Source of the DNA: Tetranychus cinnabarinus
Lineage: Eukaryota; Arthropoda; Arachnida; Trombidiformes; Tetranychidae
DNA length: 64,000 nt
Reading direction: 5' to 3'
Assembly (NCBI GenBank): GCA_022266195.1
Contig: WHVY01000001.1
Span: forward strand, 4,154,001-4,218,000
Position 1 is the stretch's first letter. The number at the start of each line of letters is the position of its first letter. Below are positions 46,908 through 58,300 of the stretch, in pieces. The translations under genes were made by a program, and so were the position numbers. Below the pieces are notes generated by a model, which saw nothing but the letters and a program-made list of their open reading frames with translations, had not been told where the DNA came from and made no database searches.

Positions 46908-48567
46908 ATGTCTTTCAACCAATTGATGCACCCAAGGAATATTTATCGTGTTAAGCCTAATTATTTACAATTAGGTGAGAAATACCCATCATTCAAAGAA
47001 TTGTTAACTTTCTACAAGAATGGAAAAGCTAAATTAAATTTTACTGATCCTCAAGCCTTGAAGCTTCTGACAATCACTTTACTCGACAATGATTTTAGCC
47101 TTAAAGTTGATCTACCTATCGATCGCCTGATTCCAGCTGTACCACAAAGACTCAATTATGTACTTTGGGTTGAAGATTTACTAAGCTTGTTAGATTTGAA
47201 TCCAAATGAAAATGTAAACGGAATAGATATCGGAACTGGTGCTTGTTGCATATTTCCATTACTTGGCTGTACTACAAATAAGTCATGGACATTCATTGCC
47301 ACTGAGGCTGATGAAGTATCTTATAAATTTGCTGTTGAAAATATTCTGACCAATCAGCTTTCCCACAGAATTAAAGGTAAGAATTTCATGCTGTTTAATG
47401 TTTGAAGTTAACAACTCTTATCCTTTTACAGTTATCAAAGTTACACCTGAAATATTTCTACTTCATCTTCCCGGTATTCCTCAGCTGGAAGCTCACTTTT
47501 TAATGTGTAATCCACCCTTCTTCAATGATCGTACACACGACGATTGCTCGCTTGGTAGTGAGAGTGGGGACGAAGAATTGGGCTCTGATGAAGGTTCTTC
47601 AAAGAGTTTGCGAAAAAGGAAACCATCCCCAGCAAATTTATCGTCACCTCTAGAAAGCGTAACCTCTGGTGGAGAAGTAGATTTTGTGAAAAAAATTATC
47701 GAAGATAGTTTAATACTGAAAGAATCAATTAAAATTTATACGGTGATGTTAGGGCATAAGAAAAGCTCTTCTATTTTAAGTCAGCATCTGAAAAATATAT
47801 CTGATGTTAAAGATGTTGTTGTTAACCAATTCTTCCAGGGAAGAACGATGAGATGGGGATTAGCATGGACTTTCTTGGAGAATCTCAAACTTTCTGAATC
47901 TATCAAAATTACAGAGACCAGGCGACTGAACAAAAAGAAAATTGCACCTCTCACTTATACAATCCCTAAAAATTTAACTACAATCAACTACAGTTTGTCA
48001 AGTATTTATCGTTGGATCAGACATTTACTTAGAGATGAGTTGGAAATTACTACTGTTGATATCATTCGAGAAAGTAATCATTCTGTTGAAATGACTATTC
48101 GTAGTCAAAGAGACACATGGAGTCACCAGAGAAGACGTAAACGTATGTTAGCGAAAGAATCAAAAACAGACAAAAATGAAGAAATCAAAAGTGGACTTAA
48201 GGACGAAGAAATGGAGTTAGATGATAATGCCGTCGGAATCCCTCAAGGAGCAGTTTCGCAGATTGACGACTCATTGTATGATTCAGCTGAAGTATGCGAG
48301 ATTGAAGAAAATAATAGATTTGGAAAGAGAAAAGCAGACGATTCAATAGATGAAGAATTTAGCATAGATGATTCAAAGAAGATTCGAGATCAAAGACAAG
48401 TTAAATCAATCGTCAAAGAAGAGGAATTATATTTGCTCCACTGTTCTCTTATTATTAAGAAAACTGAAGAAGGTCTTATTTGTCTTGAAATGAGAACTAA
48501 AGATACAGCAAAATCAAAAGACTCAACTAATCAATTGTTGCAATTTTTCAAAAATAATTTTATCTAA
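46908..48567 (+). CDS. METTL16: U6 snRNA / MAT2A m6A methyltransferase METTL16
   Basis: Two exons, 46908-47376 and 47432-48567; 534 aa (human 562). METTL16 methylates an adenosine in the U6 snRNA ACAGA box and in hairpins of MAT2A mRNA. Seen: N-terminal MHPRNIYRVKPNYLQLGEKYP; SAM-binding GIDIGTGACCIFPLLG; catalytic NPPF at residues 183-186; EVDFVKKIIEDSLILK and FFQGRTMRWGLAWTF, both signature blocks of the family; a Lys/Glu-rich linker with nuclear-signal-like basic runs; and a C-terminal VCR-like region (HCSLIIKKTEEGLICLEM). The 55-bp intron lies in the K-loop-like stretch before VIKVT. Intact. Confidence 0.95.
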
Positions 48568-48856
48568 CTTGTAAATGATTAATGATTAAAATATTGATTT
48601 TATTTAACAACTGGATTCAAATTTTATTCTTTAGTTTGATAAAATCATTCGATGGCGCGATTAGATCACTTGATGCAAATATAATTCAAAAATTTAGGCC
48701 TGCTTTCAAAGATGAAATTAACGCGTTTCTAATGAATATAATAAGATAATAATAAATAATATTATGAAATCGAAACACGAAACGAAATAGAAAGTTAAAC
48801 AGATAAAAATTGAGTTTTTTAATACATGTATTACTCAAAGATTAACAAAAAATTAA
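48568..48856. other. Convergent 3' region, METTL16 / MCFD2
   Basis: 289 bp holding the two 3' UTRs; nothing else recognised. Confidence 0.35.
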
Positions 48857-49533
48857 CTAAAGCCCTCGACCTTTTTGAGCCAACACAAATTCTGGATAAT
48901 CAATGAAACCGTCCATATTACGGTCATCAATTTGTAAAATAGGATCAATCATATTGGAAAGTTCAGCATCTGTAAAAATTTTTGTCGTGCCACCAGGCGG
49001 GGCATTTTGACCAAGATGTTTATGTTCTTCAACTACGGAAGAGATCAAATAATTAATTTGTTATATCAGTATTTCAATTAACTTCAAAGAAGTCATGAAT
49101 GTAAAATCAGTTGAGTAGTAGCTAAGTTTTTATGCTGATCAAACTTACCATGCCAATGAATCAGAGATTTAATCAATTCGCTACCATCAAGCTTGTTGTT
49201 ATTATCACTATCATGCATTTTGAAATAATGAAATTGCAATTCTTCCTCAGACATTTTACCTAAATCTGGGTCACCAATAATACCACCTAAATGTTCTTTT
49301 ATATGCTCACGGTCTTGTATTCTAGCTTTATCATGTAATAAATTTTGCCCTGGCTGTGCTGGTTGGCCATAATGTTGAGCTTGCTGTACTTGAGCTGGTT
49401 GGCCATATGGAACTTGTTGTGCATGATGGTGAGAGCCTCCTTGGTATTGAGAGATGACGGGTGTCACAAGTAACTGGACAAAACTCAATATAAGGCATCC
49501 ACAGGCAGTGAAATCGTTTTGAAACATCTTCAT
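48857..49533 (-). CDS. MCFD2: MCFD2-like secretory EF-hand protein
   Basis: Two exons, 49533-49149 and 49032-48857; 186 aa (human MCFD2 146). MCFD2 is a soluble Ca2+-binding partner of the cargo receptor LMAN1 in ER-to-Golgi transport. Seen: a signal peptide (hydrophobic run CLILSFVQLLVTPVIS, likely cut near residue 28-30); a Gln/Pro/His-rich insert of about 45 residues with repeated YGQPAQ-type units; the conserved DREHIKEHLGGI entry; EF-hand 1 loop DSDNNNKLDGSE, followed by LIKSLIHWH; EF-hand 2 loop DRNMDGFIDYPE. The insert before the EF-hands is the main difference from vertebrate MCFD2. The intron falls between the EF-hands, in phase 1. Confidence 0.87.
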
Positions 49534-50089
49534 GCGAAAAGGTTGAATAAATTAAGTGTAAAAAAATCTGTAGATAAATATATCAAGAGCGGAAAATGAG
49601 TTTTCAAATTAAACGCATAGAAACCAATGCTTTATTTGAACAGAGGTTTAACATCAGGTAAAATCAAATTAAAATTTACTCACCGTCAAGATATCAGTTA
49701 ATTACATGAATTAGAGATTATTACTTCTATTAAAAGTCATCATTGCATCGCTCAACTTGCGTGGCTTAATAAGTTGTTACATGGTTGAAGATACCGGTAT
49801 CCGAAACGGAAAATACTCAATAAGAAGAGCAGATCCAAACAGTTACACTCGGGAACGGCATCATTCACCGTGGAAATGAGAGAGATTTAAATTATGAATA
49901 AAGAGGAAAAGGATGTTTGGATGTTGGAGCTAGAGTGGATTCAATGATTAATGATCAACACATGTAATAATTAATGAACAAAATACTAATTTTATTTAAC
50001 AATCACTAATCAACTAGATACAAATTTATTAATTAACTAGGAGCACGTTTGGTGAGCAAAAATTTGAACTGGTTCTTTTAACGCTACAA
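49534..50089. promoter_or_regulatory. MCFD2 upstream region / CLUH 3' flank
   Basis: 556 bp between two leftward genes. Should contain the MCFD2 promoter and the CLUH 3' UTR; no coding sequence seen. Confidence 0.35.
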
Positions 50090-53000
50090 TTAATCAGTTT
50101 CCTGGTCAAAATATGAAGTTTGAGGTTTGACAGTTCCAAAGATGATGATCCCGTTGATAATGTTAAGTGTCTCGAGGACTGAACTGATGAATGGAGGCTG
50201 AATTTGAATTGGAGGTATCATGGGTGGTGAATCTCCCTTGTAAATTTCATTCATTCTCTTTTGCCATAAAACAGCTTGTTGAGTCAAATGTCGTAAACAT
50301 TCAGAGCTTTCTTTAGTTTTTTCATGATTATCACCCAATTGAAGTTTATAAATCGCCCATGTTTCTCGTTCATTTTGAAGAGCACCTCTAAAGTCACCGA
50401 TACATGATTGAGTTCGAGCTACTAAATGATAGCTCAAGGCAACTTTTAAACTCTTTTTACCCGAGAATCGGATATTTAGGTCCAATGCATTAGTCAAGAA
50501 TCTCAATGATAGTTCATACTCTCCGACTGAATGTAATATTAATCCAATATTGCTCTAAATTTAAAAGGATAAATTTGATTAAAATAAATCACTTTTTGGA
50601 TTTAAATAAAAGTAAACTTACATCTAAAATGGCTATTTCTGGATGATCTTCTCCACAAACAAGGAGACAAAGGTAACGAGCACGATATAAAAGTTTTAGT
50701 GCAATTGTAACCTGAGAGTTAGCAAAACAGTAAAGAGCTAAGTTTGACTGTAGAGACAAAGAAAAAAGATAAAACAAAGAGAGAAATATGAGATTAAGTG
50801 TTGGATGGTTTTCAATTACAAAGCACAAAATTATGTTTACTCACATATTCAGTGATTGTAGAGGGATGATCAACTCCGTTAACTTTTTCGCTCATCAACA
50901 CAGCTTTTTGCTGACAGGCCATTGCTTCACTGTGGTCACCCATAATATAGTTTAACCGAGCAAGCATTCGTAAACATTGTGCGATTTCAGGATGCATTGC
51001 TCCATAAACATTGTTAAGCAAATTTAAAGCCTCACTAATCAGCTCATATCCTTCTTTGAGATATCCTTGCTGGATCTTTGTTTGCCCAGTAGTGTAGAAA
51101 TTGTAAGCATCACTAGCACGTGGGTTAATATGTTTTACAACTGGGAAAACATTCAGAATATCATCCTCAGTGAATGAAGATTTATTTCGAGAATCCATGT
51201 TGTATTCACGAAGTAAAATTTGAATGCCTGTTTTCATGCAAAATGATCGAAGAATGGACACTTTTTGTAAATTAAACAGGCTTATTAATTGATCAATTGA
51301 GGTCGCCTCAGTTTCCCATCCATAATAGGATTCAAGCTCAGTCAATAGACTGTCAAATAATGATTTCGGTGTCAAAGATGACCATTCATTTGAATACTGG
51401 CTGAGAAGAGAGTTTTGACGACCATTTCCTCTCTTCTTTCCCTTTCTTTTGGCAGGTTTTTCTTCTTTATTGGCATATGATTGGCATGATGATAGGAAAC
51501 AATTTAAGAAATGGGCAATGGCAGATGCTGCATTCATCATGTCGACTTCTTGCAGGTAGCTTGTATAAATGTGCTTTGCTGACCGACAAAGAAGATCAGT
51601 GACAACGATAGTCTAGCGAAAGAAAGAAATTACAAATTATAACGGTGGAACGATTCTTGATAAAAACAATGATGTAAGTTAATTTTAACATACCTGCAGG
51701 TACTGGAGTTGATTAAATTTTTCTAATTTCTTTGATATAGTTCCTAAATATCTAATATTTATTCCTCTTGCATGTAAAGCTTCAGCTAACGTGACCCCAT
51801 CAAAAGGTGCGGTCGTATTTTCCAAACAATCTCGTATCTAAAATATAAATAAAATAATAAGATTCTGCATAGATCCAGTGGAAGCTTGTAACTTACGAAA
51901 GTTGAGATCTGGACAGTGAGCAGGAACTCGGCAGCATCTTTGACTAGTTGCCGTTGGTTTTTTAATTCATCACCTTCTTCACTAACGTGTCTCACAGTTG
52001 GTGAATATACATCAGGGTTGAATCTGATATCGAATTCATTCTCTTTAAGAGATTTGACAGCTTTAGCTGCCTTACAAACGATTTCTTGGGTTGTCTCTTC
52101 GCCATTCTTTTCGCCTCCTGCGGTAATATTCTCCAGAATTTTTGATATATCTTCATTATTCGTTCCAGAGGAAGTTTTATTATTATTTTCCTCGGTTAAT
52201 GGATAATCATTTGATGCTGAAGATGCACTGTTCTTCAGTTGCTCACTAGGAGAGGACGGAAGTGTAAGATTGTCAAAATCACTTTTTGACTTGCTTGAAG
52301 AATGAGTTGTTGATGTTAATTCATCACCCTTATCAAAAATATCCATTTTTTTAATGTCGTTAAACTTTTTAGTGTCGTCCGAATTTTCAGATTTTTGTTT
52401 ATCCTCGTCTTTTTCAATTTCGATTTCCACTTTCAAATCGTGAGCTTCTCCATTATGTAATTTTAATTGATCACCTTTGGCATCATTTTTGACTTGATCA
52501 ACATCATTAGCTTCATTGTTCGTTGCATCACCATTAGTATATGAAGCGTTTTCCTTTAGTCGCTTGAGACCAGATTGCTGAAGATGATAAGCTGCCAATT
52601 TGATGAACATCATATACTTTGCCTCAACAAAAGCGTCGACAAGCTCTTGTCGCAGACAACACAGTTTATGCCGATGGCTTCTAGGATATCCCATACTTTT
52701 TACGTCGTCACTATACTCATCCAATGACAAGGGGAAAAAGTTAACGTCAGGTGGAAAAGTTCTGAGCAAATCAAGAATGTAATGACGACCATCGTTGCCA
52801 ATAATTCCTTTACACTCCACGGATGAACATATTTCAACTTCTTCGTCTTTTTCATTAAGAACTTTATGTGGTACAATCTTTAGTACCTGTCCGGCTTTAC
52901 CAAGTAACTCTAAATACTTTGGATGAGTAACTACAGTTTTACCGAAATCAACTGAACCATAAACTACAGATTGCTCTTGCTCACGTTCTAGAATACCGGG

Positions 53001-54876
53001 TATAATGCTTTGAGCAGTAACTCTATGGCCTCTATAATCTATCACAACAGTGCCTAAAGTGTGTAATCCTTCAACATCGACAGCACTGTAAGCTTTTACT
53101 CCTTGTAAATCGTTATTAGGAGCAACATAAGCTGCTGCATCACCACCGAGTTCTTTATAATGATCACGAACATCAAATCCAAGACTAAAGAAAATATTAT
53201 TCCATATAAACATTTGCATTTTAGGATCTTCACCGGGATTTATTGCCATTACATTGCCATCAATCACGGCCATAGCCCCTCGGGTAGCTGCAGCAACAAA
53301 ATCACTGTGAACTTTGAATATGGCACGTTCACGTAAAAGTCTTTCGGGCAGTGTTTTTCGGGGAAGCTCCCTCGTTGTCTGTAACTCTTCATTCCAATCT
53401 CGAGTTTGACCAGGTATGTGCTCTTCATAACCAAGTTTAGATGAAAATGCATCCTCAGCTCTAATATAATCTACAGTATGTTCCAAGAATGGAGCGGTCC
53501 AAGAATACATTTGATAGGGTGTTGCTACACGTTCGAATAAATGCTTCTGATGTTTCTTTTTTTGAATTTGGATGAAATTTTTCTTAAAAAGAGGGCTGAG
53601 ATGATCTAATAAGTCTATTAATGAATGGTAAATAACTTTTGGTGAAACAGGTTTTGGATTGAAAACTTCCTCAGTGGATTGGTTAACAAAAAAACCATGA
53701 GTTGAAGCTGTTATGTGGTATCGCTTATCTTCTAATGTGACTACATAAAGGTAAAGAATATCTCCTTGAAGTTTTCTCCATCCTGGTGGAGGATTCCATC
53801 CACTTGTGGTCATAACCTTCAATGCTTGAGGACCCTAAAGATGGGATAGAGAGATGTTGTAATTACGCATGGTTAAGGCATGGGCCAAACTAGTGCATTA
53901 AACTAGCATACTTTTTGTTCCTTGGCTTGAGGTTGTAAGGCCAACAATGGTCGATCTTTATTGCCTGGTAAGATAAAGTCAGGAGGAGTACAATCGACAG
54001 AATCAGGCCTAACACCTTTCTTCTTTTCTGGAAAGCCAAAATGGCAAATAGTAATAAATAAAAGATTCGTTAGTGGGCTAAGATCTAGTGATAAAAAGGC
54101 CCTCCTCTCTTGTAGAGGGGTAGATAAGGATGAGAAGGAAAAGCAGGTTGAAGGGAGAATGAGTGGAGAAAATCAAGTTTGAATAGAGTGCATTGTGCAC
54201 TGAAGAATTGTCATACCGAATATATCTCCTTGAGCTATTATATTGAGGAAAGATAGAGAATTGCATTCTAATCCATTGTATGCGTCTGCTGTGTCTAGTG
54301 ACTTAAGAAGGTCCCGAATATGTCTTATATGAATCCGTGCTTCACGAACTGTATATGGCTGTTTAACCACTTCAAGTACCGACCCTTCTTTAAGACCTTC
54401 AACATTTTTCAGCTCTGCAAAATTATCTAAAGTATTGCCATCCAATTGCAAAGAAAAACAAGTACGATGACATGTATCTTCTCTATCCATCAATAAATGA
54501 TGAATTTCTTGCACCATTTCCATCGGACTGACCTGAAAATAGATTTGAAACAATTCAGCATGGGTTGATATTAATTTAAAATAAAATTTACTTGAATATC
54601 GAAAGGTTTCTTCCCGGGAGATGAGATGGTAACATTGAAGCACGTGTCGTGAATGAAAATGAATTCTTGATCTGATTTGGACTCTCCGGTTTTTTCTTTC
54701 TCATCTTTCTCAGTTGATACAAGTTGATTATCCTTTAACGAATCTTGGCATGCCGGTGACGAAGTTTTTGTTAATGTTTTGCTGCAAATATCAGATTTTT
54801 CGTCTAACTGTTCTTCACCTCCGTTAGATCCATTAAGTGACTCGGAAAGATGTGTTTCATTGTTCTTTTCTTTCAT
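50090..54876 (-). CDS. CLUH: Clustered mitochondria protein (CLUH / clueless)
   Basis: Eight exons: 54876-54592, 54532-54217, 54027-53912, 53834-51897, 51837-51694, 51612-50845, 50747-50622, 50554-50090; 1,385 aa, all phases consistent (human CLUH 1,309). CLUH is a cytosolic RNA-binding protein that binds mRNAs for mitochondrial proteins and keeps mitochondria dispersed. Seen: N-terminal ubiquitin-like CLU-N domain (EIHHLLMDREDTCHRTCFSL, LDNFAELKNVEGLKEGSVLE); the long exon 4 with the CLU domain (RDWNEELQTTRELPRKTLPE, AYSAVDVEGLHTLGTVVIDY, DGRHYILDLLRTFPPD); a Ser/Asp/Lys-rich insert; eIF3-p135-like region (ALHARGINIRYLGTI); and C-terminal TPRs (YVSNLALYCFANSQ-type repeats, ARYLCLLVCGEDHPEIA, SNIGLILHSVGEYELSLRFL). 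Divergent to CAMSAP with 430 bp between starts. Confidence 0.96.
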
Positions 54877-55306
54877 TTCACAGACAAAAAGGAATCAAAT
54901 CGATAATAAACACTTTTAAAACAAAAGTTGATTACTTAGAGTAATTAAATCGACAAAAATTAATAATTAACTTTTAAATTAGTCACTGAAATTGTACAAA
55001 TGTGCTTCTTCACCTTGCAATAGCATTGATAATCGCATTTTCAGTAACTAAAGTGAATATTACACCATCTAGCGACAATATTAAATAACAACAGTAAATT
55101 TTACTCTTTGACTCCACCCGTCCAAAATAAAAATACAGATTGAATATAGATTGAGTAAATTCTTAGTTATACTCATGGAAGAAGGATGCAAATTTCTTAG
55201 CTCCGGTGATTTCCATTTTTTGATTGATTAACTGGATTTATAAGTGTTTTTTTCATAGTATTGTGTTCCTGAGAGACAGCTTGTCCACCTGATTTTCTTT
55301 CCTGAT
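54877..55306. promoter_or_regulatory. Bidirectional promoter region, CLUH / CAMSAP
   Basis: 430 bp between divergent starts; AT-rich; no obvious TATA box. Confidence 0.45.
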
Positions 55307-58300
55307 ATGGCCTCCTCGGCATCATCGACCCCTAACCCGAATAGTCAGGAGATACCTTGTGCCAGTAAACCACCTGTTTTGTGGCTACTTTCAAAGGCTT
55401 ACAATGGAGATATACCCAATGAATTAAGGAACCCTTATTACAAAGATTATGAGGAACAATATCGTCTAAAACCTCAAGTGGTGCATGGACTAGCAAACGC
55501 GGAGCTTTACTGTTTGGCTCTTGCCAATATCTATGCGGACCCAAATTACCACTGTCTCAATCATCATTCAATTATACAACTACTCATTCGAAAGGGTATT
55601 TATGTTACAGAACCGCATGATACGGATTTGACGGAAACCATTCTCATCCAGACAAGCCCCATAAGAATGGTAAATTCAATTTTCTAGTTTTATTTTCATC
55701 TTTTCTAACTGAAATTTTCTTACTATTTTCTTTTGATATCTTTTGTTTTGTCCTAATAAGGTATGACTCCTAATGTTTTGGTTTGATTTTCAAAATTAGA
55801 TTGCGACATTTGATGCTAAAATTGGTTTATTTTTGAGAAGTGTACCTTCATTTTGACGTTTCTATGATGCTTGTAAGTCTAGTCCAACTGTCGCAATTCA
55901 ATTTTGAAAAATTAGTCCCAAACATTAGGAGTCATACCTTATTTGGACATATTTATACTTTCATTTACAGAGTGCTCATATGGTGATCATTGAGGCTATT
56001 ATGGCATTGTTTATCAAAGAAGTTTTGATACCAGAGAAGATATTTGAAGTTGTGAGTCGCTTCCATCCCGTGGAAACTTCAGACATGCCTGTGGATCCTG
56101 AAGAGGCAGCAATATTTTGGATAAATCACGCTTGTCTTCGAATGAGGCATAAAATTTGTGAAGAGCTTAGTAATCTAGATTCAGTCAATCAGATTTTACC
56201 TCCTATACCTTTTATCGAAGATCTCCAAGATATTAGTGATGGTTGTTGTTTGGCCATTTTACTTAGTCTATATTGCCCTGACCATTTAAGTTGGACCGAA
56301 ATTTGTTTCCCCAGCGAAAATGATCAAACCTGGATAAATGATTCCATTTACAATCTTCAATTAGTACAATTTTTCTGTCAAGAAAAATTACCCTACAATA
56401 TATGCTTCCTTTCTCTTGAAGATTTCCTCTATCTTCCTCAAACTATTCGTCCTAATGTTTTAGCGTTTCTAGCTGACCTTTTGTACCTTTTTGAAATTCG
56501 CCCGGCTCCCTGTGTTCGTCGACCTGGAACAAAGGAGGAGTTTGATTTGTCTGACGAAGAGTGTTCCAGTCTTAATGGAAGTCAACTAAGAGAAACTTCG
56601 TGCCTCACTCCATCTGAAATGAAAATGAAATCCCTTCAGCATACTAGTTGGGGTGAACAAGAAACTACAGCAAATCAATCAAAATCGAGTTCATCAAGGA
56701 TACATAGTTTCCGTCGTAATTCGACCTTTCAATCTGATGAGGAGGAAGATATGGCCAAATATTTTTCGGCAATGGATTTCAAGGATGACTATGATGCTGC
56801 CTACGATTCAGTTTCAAATGGTTCGAATGGCCCTCGATCGTTAAATCCAGCTGCAAGTTATACTCCTACTTCTTCCTCCTCCTCGTCGGATAGAAAAGTT
56901 TTAATGACAGCAGCAGGATGCTCATCATTAGCATCTAACCAACAAAGATCAACTCTAACTGGTTTCGATCAACCTGATCGTTCAACTTTGCATCACCACC
57001 GTCGTAACTCATTTAAATCTAGTGATAACGCTCATTCATCTTTAACTCCTAAACCATTAAGAAGTGATTCTGGTTCTCATCTCGTTGATTATTTTTGCCA
57101 AATCGGTGAGGAAACAAACCAGGAAGCACTGTCATCAACCAAAAAACCAGCGATTGTCACAAGTTTTGCAAGCCAGTCAAAATCCAAGGATTTGATTAGT
57201 GAGAATTCTAGATACGAAGCCAACTCATTCAACGAGGATAGTTCATCTCATATTGGAGCAAGTGGACCAGGAATAAACATAGCTTTTAAACAAAAAAGTG
57301 ATCGAAACTCTTTTGAAAAACAAGACATCGAAAGTACAGACAAAGATATGCGTGAACGCTACAGAACATGGAATAAAGATAGATTTGGTGAAACTGTTAG
57401 CGAACAGGCCATGGTCAACAACTTAAGCTCTGCTAAAACTTTAGCACAATTAAATGATAGTTCTTCTATCAGAAAGTGCCTGGAACATGATGATAATTTG
57501 AAAATGGAAAGCAGCAAGTTAAGTGAGCAATTAATGCAGCAAACTCAACAGTTGCAACAGCAAAATCAACAATCACTGTCTCAAGCTCAACAGTTATTTT
57601 TCCCGGAGGAAAATAAAGCAAATGGTCAATTAGTGTTACAACCAGGAGCAACCAGTGAACAGGTTAACATGCAAGTTGCATCACAGATTCACAATGTAAG
57701 GTTAAAATTAGAAGAAAAGAGGAGGTTGATTGAACAAGAAAGGAAATCTGCTGAGGATATGTGGAAAGCTAAGAGACAAGATATTGGTAAAGAGGCCTTT
57801 TTAAGAGTACTTAAATCAAAGAAAAGTGATTCCGGTTTAGAGGACTCCAATGAAAAAGAAAGCATAGCCGCGTCATCAGAAAAGGAGTTATCTGATGCAT
57901 CATCAACAAAAGAAGATGAGATCCCCAATTATGCCACGGACAAAGGATTTTTTATATCTTTTGCTGATGAGAAGTTACCTCAAGTTAAACCACCTCCTTT
58001 ACGACCAAAATGTTTCAGAGCAGTTACTGTTAGCCGTGATAGGCGTAACAGCCGTAGTGATCTAAGTATGAGTGACATGAATGACATAAGACTTTCTGGA
58101 TCAGATCGAGCCTCAGTGCGATCATTGACCAGCTCAGAAAACGCTGAAAGATCGCGAAGTGAAAATAATGTTCCTTTTAGACTTAATCAAAGACAAAATC
58201 ATTCAAACTCTAGTTTAAATAGCAATGCCAACACTAGTAGCAATTATAGTAATGTTAATATTAGCAAAAACAGTGTCAACAACAGTGCGAGTTATCCAGC

